Of a stretch of DNA of 64,000 nucleotides, positions 15,730 through 23,854 are shown in pieces. Location: assembly GCA_045636325.1 (NCBI GenBank), contig JAZTXH010000001.1:153417-217416 (forward strand), read 5' to 3'. This DNA is from CAKSHP01 sp045636325 (GTDB lineage: Bacteria; Bacillota; Clostridia; UBA1381; UMGS1253). Position 1 is the first letter of the stretch; every line of letters starts with the position of its first letter. A model generated the notes under the pieces. The model made no database searches. It saw nothing but the letters and a program-made list of their open reading frames with translations, and was not told where the DNA came from. Both the position numbers and the translations under genes were made by a program.

Positions 15730-15766
15730 TTTGCCGCCGGCGATGCTGCCGGTGGCAAATTGTTTT
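15730..15766 (+). terminator. Strong intra-operon hairpin
   Basis: TTTGCCGCCGGC and GCCGGTGGCAAA form a 12-bp stem with one G-T pair and a 6-base loop, followed by TTGTTTT. It lies between the surface protein and the kinase gene. It may partly terminate transcription, lowering kinase and ABC levels, or protect the upstream mRNA. Confidence 0.6.
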
Positions 15767-15793
15767 GAATATTAACGGAAAGGATGAAGATGC

Positions 15794-17755
15794 GTGGGTA
15801 TGCATACTTTATTTAAAGGAAGATATAAAATACTCAAAGAGCTTGGCAGTGGAGGAATGGGAACTGTGTATCTGGCTGAAAACGCTACACTGGGAACAAA
15901 ATGGGCCATAAAAGCCATTGCAAGACGAGACGATTCGAGCTATGATTTGCTTGCAGAACCCAATATCCTAAAAAAGCTTAATCATCCCGCTTTGCCGAGA
16001 ATAGTTGATATTGAATGGGACGATGAATACCTTTACATAATAGAAGACTATATTGAGGGTGAAGCACTCGACAGGCAGCTTGACTATAAAAAAAGCTTTG
16101 ATGAGGCAACTGTTGTTGAATGGGCAAAGCAGATTTGTAATATATTGCATTATCTACATAATCAAACTCCAAACCCTATTATTTACAGAGATATGAAGCC
16201 GTCAAACATCATTGTTTCGGCAGACAATACTGTTAAAATAATCGACTTTGGTATTTCAAGAGAGTATAAAACAGACAGCGGCAGTGACACAAGCTATATG
16301 GGTACAAGAGGTTATGCCGCACCCGAGCAGTACGGTACAAGTCAGACAGATGCAAGAACGGATATTTACTCACTTGGTGTAACAATGTATCATTTGCTTA
16401 CGGGCAAAAGTCCCAACGAGCCTCCTTATGAATTTACTCCTTTAAGAATTGTGGACAAGGAATTTTCAGAGGGTATAGAATACATTGTAAACAAATGCGT
16501 GCAGAACAATCCTGCCGAGCGTTACCAGAGTGCTCAGGAGCTTTTGCACGATTTGGAAAACATATATACATTTAATTCTATTTATAAAAGAATGAAGCTG
16601 ATGGCAAACATCAAGCTTGTTGTTTTAGGCACGCTTATGGCGGCAAGTCTTGTTATGTGTGCGGTAAGTGCATCGAATATAGTACGCGAGAAAAACGAAA
16701 GATACGACAAAATGGATGAGGCAGGTTATTACTATCTTAATCTGCATGAATATCAAACATCCCTTGAATATTTTAAAGAGGCGGCAAAAATAAATAACCG
16801 AACTCCAGAGCCTTACCTTGGTATGGCGCAAATTCTCTTAAAGCAGGGCAGATGTGAAGAATGTGCAGACTATTTAAATGAGCTTGCACAAAAGATGCCC
16901 GAATGCAGTGAAAAACCTCAGTTTTCATATCTGAAAGGTTCGGTTCTTTATGAAAACCAAAATTACGAAGAAGCTCTTGGCTATTTAAAAGATGCGTATA
17001 ACAAGGATTGTGAAAACACTGATTATGCAAGGGACCTTGCAGTGTGTTATGCTAAATGCGCACAGTTTGACCGTGCAGAAACAATTTTAAATTCAATCAC
17101 AAAACCAGATTCGAAATCTGACCTTTTGGAATATATTAAAGGTCAGGTGGTGCTGGCAAAAGGAAATACTAACGAAGCTATAAGCCATTTTGAAAATGTT
17201 ATAACTGCTACTGAAAATGAGGATTTAAAATTCCGCTCATATATGGAGATTTCTTATATTTATAAGGATATGCGCCATATAGATATGCAGGGTTCGCTTT
17301 CAAAGCAGATTGATGTTTTACAAAGAGCGGTAAGAGATTTAAAGGATGAGGACAATCTTATAGTTACAGAAGCTATGGCAGAAGCGTATTTTACTGCTAA
17401 GAATTACGATTTGTCAGTTCAGAAATTCAATCGCCTTTTAGAGCTTGGTTATGAAAGAGCGTATATCTACAGAAACCTTGCAATAATTTATGAACAGACA
17501 GGAAAGCTTACAGAGGCGGAAAAGCAGCTTCTTATAATGAAAGAAAAATATCCTGATGATTACCGTTGTTATCTGCAGCTAAGCTATGTTTACATAGAAA
17601 TGGAAAACGCTAAGGCGGAAAACGGCAGAAATTATTCAAAGGCTCTTGAAAATTACAATCTTGCAGTGCAGTTTGCACCAAGCGGTGAAAATACATCAGA
17701 GATTTTACAGCTTACAGCTAAAATAAATGAACTTAAAAGCTATGGCTGGTTATAA
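15794..17755 (+). CDS. Hanks-type Ser/Thr protein kinase with TPR domain
   Basis: 653-residue eukaryotic-like kinase. The kinase domain (about 9-260) has the glycine loop GSGGMGTVY (18-26), the catalytic lysine in AIK (K40), a helix-C glutamate (E55), YRDMKPSN as catalytic loop (D133, K135, N138; Tyr replaces His of HRD), DFG (151-153) and APE (176-178), so it should be active. A single membrane segment follows at about 273-293. The rest (about 300-653) is helical TPR repeats such as YYLNLHEYQTSLEYFKEAAKIN, probably outside or protein-binding. A GTG start is used here; an ATG two codons later is possible. The FHA domains and the two PP2C enzymes nearby are its likely partners. Confidence 0.93.
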   Translation: MGMHTLFKGRYKILKELGSGGMGTVYLAENATLGTKWAIKAIARRDDSSYDLLAEPNILKKLNHPALPRIVDIEWDDEYLYIIEDYIEGEALDRQLDYKKSFDEATVVEWAKQICNILHYLHNQTPNPIIYRDMKPSNIIVSADNTVKIIDFGISREYKTDSGSDTSYMGTRGYAAPEQYGTSQTDARTDIYSLGVTMYHLLTGKSPNEPPYEFTPLRIVDKEFSEGIEYIVNKCVQNNPAERYQSAQELLHDLENIYTFNSIYKRMKLMANIKLVVLGTLMAASLVMCAVSASNIVREKNERYDKMDEAGYYYLNLHEYQTSLEYFKEAAKINNRTPEPYLGMAQILLKQGRCEECADYLNELAQKMPECSEKPQFSYLKGSVLYENQNYEEALGYLKDAYNKDCENTDYARDLAVCYAKCAQFDRAETILNSITKPDSKSDLLEYIKGQVVLAKGNTNEAISHFENVITATENEDLKFRSYMEISYIYKDMRHIDMQGSLSKQIDVLQRAVRDLKDEDNLIVTEAMAEAYFTAKNYDLSVQKFNRLLELGYERAYIYRNLAIIYEQTGKLTEAEKQLLIMKEKYPDDYRCYLQLSYVYIEMENAKAENGRNYSKALENYNLAVQFAPSGENTSEILQLTAKINELKSYGWL

Positions 17756-17788
17756 AAAATGAAGTCTGATTTGAAAGAGGTGGTATAA

Positions 17789-18238
17789 ATGGTTGAACTT
17801 AACAGTCCAACAGTTTTTGGCTTTGAAATAACGACGTGGTTTGTGGTGTTTTTCATAAGCATTATTTGTGCGGCAGTATTTTTGGTGCTTTTATGCATAG
17901 GCATTTTTAATAAGACAAGTAAGGAAGCAAATATGATAATAAAGGCTACTTATAACGTGGCAAAGATACCGGTTAAAAAAATTAGCACGCCTAATCTTAA
18001 TTCGGCTGTAATGAGCACTAATACGGGAAACGGGGAAATTCCTTTGGGAGTGGCTGAAATGTATAAAACCGAAGAGGCAGACCCGACTCCGGTTCAGGAA
18101 AACTCTTTATTTGTTACCCAGCCGGCAGATGAAATTGACCAAATGAAAGAAGGTGCACAGAAAAACAATTTTTGCATATACTGCGGCAAGCCTACAGATG
18201 GTAAGTTTTGCATATATTGCGGTAAAGAGATTAAATAA
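17789..18238 (+). CDS. Membrane protein with C-terminal zinc ribbon
   Basis: 149-residue protein of unknown function. One hydrophobic segment at about residues 16-40 anchors it. A low-complexity linker follows, and the protein ends in a zinc ribbon with four cysteines (C129, C132, C141, C144: CIYCGKPTDGKFCIYCGKE). It starts 33 bases after the kinase gene behind an AAAGAGGTGG site and is followed 21 bases later by another zinc-ribbon membrane protein. The ribbon probably serves as a cytoplasmic protein-interaction module. Role in the cluster unknown. Confidence 0.72.
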   Translation: MVELNSPTVFGFEITTWFVVFFISIICAAVFLVLLCIGIFNKTSKEANMIIKATYNVAKIPVKKISTPNLNSAVMSTNTGNGEIPLGVAEMYKTEEADPTPVQENSLFVTQPADEIDQMKEGAQKNNFCIYCGKPTDGKFCIYCGKEIK

Positions 18239-18259
18239 TAAAAAGGAGAGATAAGAATT

Positions 18260-18904
18260 ATGAAATGTAATAAATGCAACAATGAAGTGGCCGATGGTGC
18301 AAAGTTTTGCGCTAATTGCGGAAATAATGTGGAATGGCAGACAATGTCTCTTGACGAAATGGTGCAGGCTGAGCCTGCGTGTCCTGAAATGACGTGCCCT
18401 CATTGTGCTAACGTGATTGACAGTCAGAGTGTATTTTGCGGAGCTTGCGGAAAAAATGTTTCCGAATCGGCTGAAAGTATGCAGGAATTTAGTGTGCCTG
18501 AGGTTCCGGTGTGTGAAAAATGCGCAACTCCTTTGGTTGAAGGAGCGGCTTTTTGCGGCGGATGCGGAAATGCAATAGGAGCAGGGAATGTAAGTGAAGA
18601 ATATACAGCCAATGTTTACAATCCACCGGCAGAAGAGCCTGCATTTAACAGTGAAGCGGCTTTTCAGTATAACGGTGGTTATGTTGAGCCTGCTATGCAG
18701 GAAAATACTGATGAAAAACAGGGAATGGATAAAGGAATTATTATTCTTTTAGCTATTTTGGCAGTGGCAGTTATAGTATTTGCAGTAGTTATTGTGACTG
18801 CATTTAACATAAAGCCCTCACCTGCTGTGACTGCACCTGACGTTACAGATGCAAGACTATTAAAAAGCTCATTTGCATTTATAAAAGCAGGAGTTTTAAA
18901 ATAA
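18260..18904 (+). CDS. Triple zinc-ribbon, single-pass membrane protein
   Basis: 214-residue protein with three successive four-cysteine zinc ribbons: C3/C6/C17/C20, C46/C49/C60/C63 and C85/C88/C99/C102, each of the CxxC-x10-CxxC form. A flexible acidic linker (about 106-155) leads to one membrane segment (about 158-182) and a short tail that ends at residue 214. The tail looks abrupt, and the family often carries a longer outer domain, so truncation is possible. The function is unknown; it may gather cytoplasmic cluster components at the membrane. It has an AAGGAG site and close spacing to both neighbours. Confidence 0.72.
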   Translation: MKCNKCNNEVADGAKFCANCGNNVEWQTMSLDEMVQAEPACPEMTCPHCANVIDSQSVFCGACGKNVSESAESMQEFSVPEVPVCEKCATPLVEGAAFCGGCGNAIGAGNVSEEYTANVYNPPAEEPAFNSEAAFQYNGGYVEPAMQENTDEKQGMDKGIIILLAILAVAVIVFAVVIVTAFNIKPSPAVTAPDVTDARLLKSSFAFIKAGVLK

Positions 18905-18931
18905 GGATTTATTTTGTTGGGAGGGAGAACA

Positions 18932-19384
18932 ATGGTAAAAAGGATTTTTATGATTATGCTGGCAATTATTATCGCAATGGTGTGCGGTGTGCTTGGTGCA
19001 TGCTCAAAAAAGGATTCTCCGAAGGCTACTGTGGAAAAATTTGCGCAAGGATTAAATGAAGATAATATTTTGAAAATGACTGAATGTATTGCCCCTGAAA
19101 TACTTGAAACAATAGGAAATTTCACAGAGGGCGGAGAAACCTCACTGATTGAAAGTGCTCTCAGAATAGCAAAGCTTATTCCTTTTATCAGCTATATCGA
19201 AGGGGAAGATTTTCTGCCTGAATATGAAGTGAGCATTCTTTCGGAAGAAATCCAAAATGAAGAAGCCACAGTGAAAATCAAAGCAATAGACAAACGTGAG
19301 TCTTATGAGTATATTTTAGATGTTTATTTAAAGCTAATTGATGGAAAATGGTATATTAAATACGCACAGCCCTCTGTAGCCTGA
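18932..19384 (+). CDS. Predicted lipoprotein, NTF2-like/DUF4878-type
   Basis: 150-residue predicted lipoprotein. The ATG with GGGAGGGAG upstream was preferred over a TTG six codons earlier. A hydrophobic signal (FMIMLAIIIAMVCGVLGAC) ends in the lipobox LGAC, so the mature protein would be lipid-anchored outside the membrane at its first cysteine. The rest (KATVEKFAQGLNEDNILKM... and a C-terminal YEYILDVYLKLIDGKWYI) resembles small NTF2-like DUF4878-type domains. It is probably an extracytoplasmic accessory or sensor of the kinase/ABC cluster; ligand unknown. Confidence 0.72.
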   Translation: MVKRIFMIMLAIIIAMVCGVLGACSKKDSPKATVEKFAQGLNEDNILKMTECIAPEILETIGNFTEGGETSLIESALRIAKLIPFISYIEGEDFLPEYEVSILSEEIQNEEATVKIKAIDKRESYEYILDVYLKLIDGKWYIKYAQPSVA

Positions 19385-19438
19385 CACAAAAAGGTTAATG
19401 CTTTAAATAAAAAAAAATTTAAAAATGGAGAACAGATT

Positions 19439-20959
19439 ATGAACAGCTTATCAAAAACACAGTCTTTCAGCACTCCGGTAAGAGAGGCAACTCTTATTGT
19501 AATCGGAAAAAATGGTGAAATAAGCTCGTGCGCAGTTAAAGACAATATGGTTATCGGAAAAAACACTCCCGTTTCGCAGGTGGACCTTCATCTGGATTCT
19601 GCCATTGTATCAAAAAGACACGGTTTTTTTACATGGGGCGGAAACAACTGGTATTATACTGACTGTAATGAAAGCAACGGAAGCTATGTAAATGGAGTTT
19701 ACATAGGTAAAAACAATGCATCCGGTAAACGAGCTGTAATGCTTTCTGACGGTGATGTTATCCGTGTAGACAGAATGAATTTAAACGAGCCACATGCAGA
19801 GGCTGTTACGATGATTTTTTCTACAAGCTATGATAAAAACAGTCAGTGGTATAAATATAAGTTAGCTGAAAATTCAAAAGTATGTATAGGCAGAGGCGAT
19901 GAAAACGGCATTAATTTAAATAAAAGCTACATATCCCGTGAGCATGCGGTTATTTATGTAAGCGGCAGCAAGTATTACATAGAAAACTGTGATAGTAAAA
20001 ATGGCGTTTTTGTAAATAACAGACTTGTGTATGATACGGCTGAGCTTTATGAAAGAAACGTTATAAAAATATGCGACACATTTATTCTTGTTTTAAACGG
20101 ATGCATTGTTTATAATGTTAACAGTGTAGCAGAAAAGGGGCTTGTGGTTGATATTTCTGATGTTGGGGTGCCGGGTGCGTTTAATAATAAAAAGATTTTG
20201 GGTCAGATTCACCTTGAGGTTGACAACGGTGATTTTGTTCTTATTTTAGGCGGCTCAGGCGCAGGCAAATCCACATTGGTTAATTCTATACTTGGCAAAT
20301 ACAAAATGCACGGTCATGTAGAGGTTGAAGGTGAGGAAAGCAAAAACGGTATCAGGGGAAATCACAGAATTGCTTATGTGCCCCAAAGTCTGCCCTTAAG
20401 AAAAGAAGAAAAGCTTATAGATGTAATAACTGATACTGCAAATATGAGAATGAACGGCAAGATGAGCTGGCGCGAAAGAAAGGAGTTTATATTAGAAACT
20501 CTTGATTCGCTGGGCCTTTCATCAAAAGCAGATTTACCTATTAAAAATCTTTCCGGCGGTGAGCAGAGAAGAGCGGCAATTGCAAATGAAGTTGTTACAA
20601 ATCCGGATATATTCTTTTTGGATGAGCCTGATTCAGGCCTTGACCCGAAAAGCGGAATGGAGCTTATGGAAAATTTAAAGGCTCTTACACAAAAAGGAAA
20701 GATGGTTATGCTTATTTCTCATAACTACGCATCATACCCAAACCCTGAAAAAATTTATACAAAGGTTGTTGTTTTAGCAAAAAGCGATACCGAGGGTGTT
20801 GGTAAGCTTGCATTTATGGGTAGCGTTCCACAGGCACTTGAATTTTTCGGAGTAAGCGAGCTTAAGGATATAACAAAGCTTATAAATCCTACAAGTGAAA
20901 ATGGAGACGGCAGAGCAGACGAATTCGTTGAAAAATATAACAGGATGTGTGGAATATGA
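19439..20959 (+). CDS. Double-FHA ABC transporter ATPase
   Basis: 506-residue ATPase fused to two phosphothreonine-recognition domains. FHA1 (about 15-125) has GK at 40-41, S58, H61 and N80-G81; FHA2 (about 130-225) has GR at 151-152, S166, H169 and N188-G189. The nucleotide-binding domain (about 235-475) has Walker A GGSGAGKST (271-279), a Q-loop at Q316, the signature LSGGE (371-375), Walker B IFFLDEP (391-397) and a switch histidine at 428. The layout recalls mycobacterial Rv1747, an FHA-FHA-ATPase-permease exporter controlled by kinase PknF, but here the permease is a separate gene overlapping by ATGA. Kinase-dependent gating is inferred. Confidence 0.9.
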   Translation: MNSLSKTQSFSTPVREATLIVIGKNGEISSCAVKDNMVIGKNTPVSQVDLHLDSAIVSKRHGFFTWGGNNWYYTDCNESNGSYVNGVYIGKNNASGKRAVMLSDGDVIRVDRMNLNEPHAEAVTMIFSTSYDKNSQWYKYKLAENSKVCIGRGDENGINLNKSYISREHAVIYVSGSKYYIENCDSKNGVFVNNRLVYDTAELYERNVIKICDTFILVLNGCIVYNVNSVAEKGLVVDISDVGVPGAFNNKKILGQIHLEVDNGDFVLILGGSGAGKSTLVNSILGKYKMHGHVEVEGEESKNGIRGNHRIAYVPQSLPLRKEEKLIDVITDTANMRMNGKMSWRERKEFILETLDSLGLSSKADLPIKNLSGGEQRRAAIANEVVTNPDIFFLDEPDSGLDPKSGMELMENLKALTQKGKMVMLISHNYASYPNPEKIYTKVVVLAKSDTEGVGKLAFMGSVPQALEFFGVSELKDITKLINPTSENGDGRADEFVEKYNRMCGI

Positions 20960-21789
20960 GATTACAGCAGGCATTAATTTATACAAGAAAGTTTTACAGG
21001 ACACAAAAAAAGGACAGCCTTATAGTAATTCTTATTGGAATAGTAATTTCTGCGCTTGTTGTATGGGTAACGGGTGATGATATGTTCACCACATACGAAA
21101 GCACAAAGTCAGGATTTTTTTCCATTGTGTCGGCATGTATATGGATTGGGATTTTTAATTCAATTCAGCTTATATGCCGCGAAAAGAAAGATATTGTAAA
21201 GGACGAGCTTGACAAAGGGCTTCACGCATCTTCTTATGTGGGGGCACATTTTCTTTTTCAGGCGGTTATATGCTTTATTCAGAGCATTATAATTTTAGCT
21301 ATCTGTTGGATGAAAATAGATTTTCCGGAAGACGGGGTAATGATGTTTCATTCATCGGCAGAATACTTAATCACAATTTTTCTTCTGATATACAGTGCAG
21401 ATGCACTTGCGCTTATTATATCGGCTGTTGTGCCCACTCCGGTTGTGGCTATGACAGTCATGCCTCTGGTATTGATTTTGCAGCTTGTTATGTCAGGCGT
21501 TTTGTTTGAGTTAAGCAATGCAGCTGACATAGTGGCAAATATCACCATAAGCAAGTGGGGCATGGCTGCAATGGGAACAATAGGAAATCTTAATAATCCT
21601 TACTTACTGTCAAAGGTAAGCCTTGCTTATCCCCAGTTTGCATTTCCGCAAAGAGCCGCAGAAGAAGCTTATGAGTTTGCAGCGGGGCATCTGACTGCGG
21701 TATGGGTTGTGCTTGCAGCTTTTGTGGCGGTTTCGTTTGTGTTGAGCGTAATCGGCCTTAAGCTTACAACACGCAGGCTTGTGAAATAA
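20956..21789 (+). CDS. ABC-2/ABCG-type transporter permease
   Basis: 277-residue membrane protein with about six hydrophobic segments, in the layout of ABC-2 permeases. The motif IWIGIFNSIQLICREKKDIVKDELDKGL resembles the conserved start of ABCG-family membrane domains. The ATG overlaps the stop of the FHA-ATPase gene in the sequence ATGA, indicating translational coupling and a one-to-one complex. It is probably an exporter, but the cargo is unknown. The in-frame GTG three codons upstream is less likely because of that coupling. Confidence 0.85.
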   Translation: MRLQQALIYTRKFYRTQKKDSLIVILIGIVISALVVWVTGDDMFTTYESTKSGFFSIVSACIWIGIFNSIQLICREKKDIVKDELDKGLHASSYVGAHFLFQAVICFIQSIIILAICWMKIDFPEDGVMMFHSSAEYLITIFLLIYSADALALIISAVVPTPVVAMTVMPLVLILQLVMSGVLFELSNAADIVANITISKWGMAAMGTIGNLNNPYLLSKVSLAYPQFAFPQRAAEEAYEFAAGHLTAVWVVLAAFVAVSFVLSVIGLKLTTRRLVK

Positions 21790-21801
21790 TGGGGGATTTT
21801 T

Positions 21802-22638
21802 ATGCTAAGCAATGGTGAAACAATCAAAAAAAGAAATTGGCTGTATGCTTTATTTAAAAAGAAAACCGGCATAAAAATGTGCGTTTATCATAGGACTGAC
21901 AAAGGAAATGTTCGCACAAATAATGAAGATTCATATTACGTTGGTGAAAATAAGCACAAAAGCTTTTTTGAAACCGAAAAAATAAGAGGGGTTTTTGCAG
22001 TGTGTGATGGTATGGGAGGCCTTGAATATGGTGAGGTAGCCTCGAAAATTGCTGTAAGAGAGCTTTCAAAGTTTGAAAAAAAATATTCTTCAATGAAGAA
22101 AGCTACTGATGAAGACATCGCTTCTGCAATAAACGAATACGCATCTAAAGCCAATAATGAAATCATTGATAAATTAGCGGAACTTTCAGCTAAAAAAGGC
22201 GGAAGCACAGTTTCGGGAGTTGTTATACGCGGAAAAGAAATGCTTGTGTTTAACGTGGGTGACAGCAGAGTTTATCTTTTAAGAGGCAGACGGCTTACAC
22301 AAATGACACGGGACCAGACTTTAGCCGAAAAAAAATTAAACGCAAATATTTATACAAAAGAAGATGAGGCATATAAAAGAGAAAGTCATGTGCTTACGAA
22401 TTTTCTTGGTATGGATAAAGAAGGTTGCGGAATAAAAGCGGCTGTTACAAAGCCTGTTAAGCTTATCTGCGGTGACAGCGTTATTATATGTACTGACGGA
22501 CTTTATGATATGTGTTCGGCAGAAGAAATAAAGGAGGCAGCAAATTTAAAGGCTAATCCGGCAGACGAGCTTGTTTTAAAGGCGCTTGAAAATGGAGGGG
22601 GCGACAATGTATCCTGCATAGTGCTTAAAATATTATAA
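21802..22638 (+). CDS. PP2C-type Ser/Thr phosphatase (second copy)
   Basis: 278-residue PPM/PP2C phosphatase with a full metal-site set: NNEDS (E42, D43), CDGMGG (D69, G70), GGSTVSGVVI, NVGDSRVYLL (D154), TDGLYD (D232) and GGGDNVSCIVL (D268). A basic N-terminal extension of about 25 residues (KKRNWLYALFKKKTG) precedes the domain and may contact membrane or partner. It should be the active counterpart to the cluster kinase, in contrast to the first copy, whose D232 equivalent is Asn. It lies 12 bases after the permease and 11 bases before the EamA gene. Confidence 0.92.
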   Translation: MLSNGETIKKRNWLYALFKKKTGIKMCVYHRTDKGNVRTNNEDSYYVGENKHKSFFETEKIRGVFAVCDGMGGLEYGEVASKIAVRELSKFEKKYSSMKKATDEDIASAINEYASKANNEIIDKLAELSAKKGGSTVSGVVIRGKEMLVFNVGDSRVYLLRGRRLTQMTRDQTLAEKKLNANIYTKEDEAYKRESHVLTNFLGMDKEGCGIKAAVTKPVKLICGDSVIICTDGLYDMCSAEEIKEAANLKANPADELVLKALENGGGDNVSCIVLKIL

Positions 22639-22649
22639 AAAACGGAGAA

Positions 22650-23582
22650 ATGAAAAAAATGGAAGAAAACAAAAATAAAATTTTTACAAACACATTTGTG
22701 GTGGCGATTTTGGCACTTTTGTGTACTGCACTTTGGGGAAGCGCAACGCCTTTTATAAAAATAGGCTACGAGCTTATTCTGCCCGTTAAAGACACTGCAT
22801 CCACAATTCTTTTTGCAGGTATAAGATTTGCATTTGCAGGATTTCTGACAGTTTTAATATACAGTATTGCAAGAAAAAAAATCCTTTATCCCAAAAAGGA
22901 AAACTTGAAAAAGGTTATAGCGGTTGCGCTTTTTCAGACGGTTATTCAGTACATATTCTTTTATGTGGGACTTTCAAATACATCGGGAGTAAAAGGTACA
23001 ATTGCAAGCGGCTCAAATGCCTTTTTTGCAATGCTTATTGCAAGTCTTATATTCAAGCAGGAAAAGCTTACTTTAAAAAAAGTGTTTGCCTGCCTTATAG
23101 GCTTTGCGGGTATTGTGCTTGTTAATCTTAACGGCCTTGACTTTAATATGAATTTTACCGGTGATTGCTTTGTATTGTTTTCAGCTGTTGCTTATGCATT
23201 TTCCTCTGTAATGATAAAGATTTTTTCAAAAAGCGAAGACCCCGTTGTTATAAGCGGATATCAGTTTATAATGGGCGGTATTGTAATGATTGCAATTGGT
23301 CTTCTGTTTGGCGGTAAGGTAGCATTTAACGGTGCCAAAGTTATAGGAGTGCTTACATATCTTGCGTTTTTATCTGCTATTGCATATTCTGTGTGGGGAA
23401 TTCTGTTAAAGCATAATCCGGTTTCAAGAGTAACAATTTACAGTTTTATGATTCCGGTTTTCGGAGTTTTGCTTTCAAACCTTATGCTGACGGAGCAAAG
23501 TAACGTAAGTCCGGTTAACCTTATAATAACGCTTGTGCTTGTGTGTACCGGCATTATAATACTTAATTACAAAAAAGAGTAG
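22650..23582 (+). CDS. EamA/DMT family transporter
   Basis: 310-residue membrane protein with about ten hydrophobic segments in two EamA repeats (ALLCTALWGSATPFIKIGY at the N-terminus, VLFSAVAYAFSSVMIKIFS starting the second half). The drug/metabolite transporter superfamily commonly exports amino acids or other metabolites. It follows the second phosphatase closely and ends at a strong terminator, so it is probably co-transcribed, though its biology may be unrelated. A second ATG three codons downstream has better spacing from GGAG and may be the true start. Confidence 0.87.
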   Translation: MKKMEENKNKIFTNTFVVAILALLCTALWGSATPFIKIGYELILPVKDTASTILFAGIRFAFAGFLTVLIYSIARKKILYPKKENLKKVIAVALFQTVIQYIFFYVGLSNTSGVKGTIASGSNAFFAMLIASLIFKQEKLTLKKVFACLIGFAGIVLVNLNGLDFNMNFTGDCFVLFSAVAYAFSSVMIKIFSKSEDPVVISGYQFIMGGIVMIAIGLLFGGKVAFNGAKVIGVLTYLAFLSAIAYSVWGILLKHNPVSRVTIYSFMIPVFGVLLSNLMLTEQSNVSPVNLIITLVLVCTGIIILNYKKE

Positions 23583-23631
23583 TTTGCAAATGGAGCAAAA
23601 AATATACCACAGAAACTTTTTAGAATTTTGA

Positions 23632-23652
23632 TGTGACCCCAAAAAGTTAGAC
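23632..23652. mobile_element. IS3-family-like terminal sequence remnant
   Basis: TGTGACCCCAAAAAGTTAGA resembles the terminal inverted repeat of IS3-family (IS150-group) elements, which commonly read gACCCCAAAAAGTTAGAC. No transposase or second end is nearby, so this is at most a solo end or scar between operons. Confidence 0.4.
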
Positions 23653-23658
23653 TTTTTA

Positions 23659-23695
23659 TAGCGTAGTAGTCTCTGATGACTGTTACGCTATTTTT
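23659..23695 (+). terminator. Terminator ending the kinase/ABC/EamA operon
   Basis: TAGCGTA and TACGCTA, with an inner AGTC/GACT pair, form a stem followed by a run of T. It lies about 75 bases after the EamA stop codon. Confidence 0.75.
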
Positions 23696-23760
23696 ATGCA
23701 GTCCCATTTTTGACTTTCTGATATTTTATAGCTTTTTCATAAAAAATTAATAAAAAACTA

Positions 23761-23790
23761 TTTACTTTAGATGTGTATATCGTATATAAT
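23761..23790 (+). promoter_or_regulatory. Promoter for SLH-protein gene
   Basis: TTTACT, an 18-base spacer and a perfect TATAAT lie about 65 bases upstream of the SLH gene. Confidence 0.6.
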
Positions 23791-23854
23791 ATAAAATAAG
23801 AGCACAATATTTATTGTGTCCTGAGTTTTTCACTTTTTAAAGGGGGACAAGATT

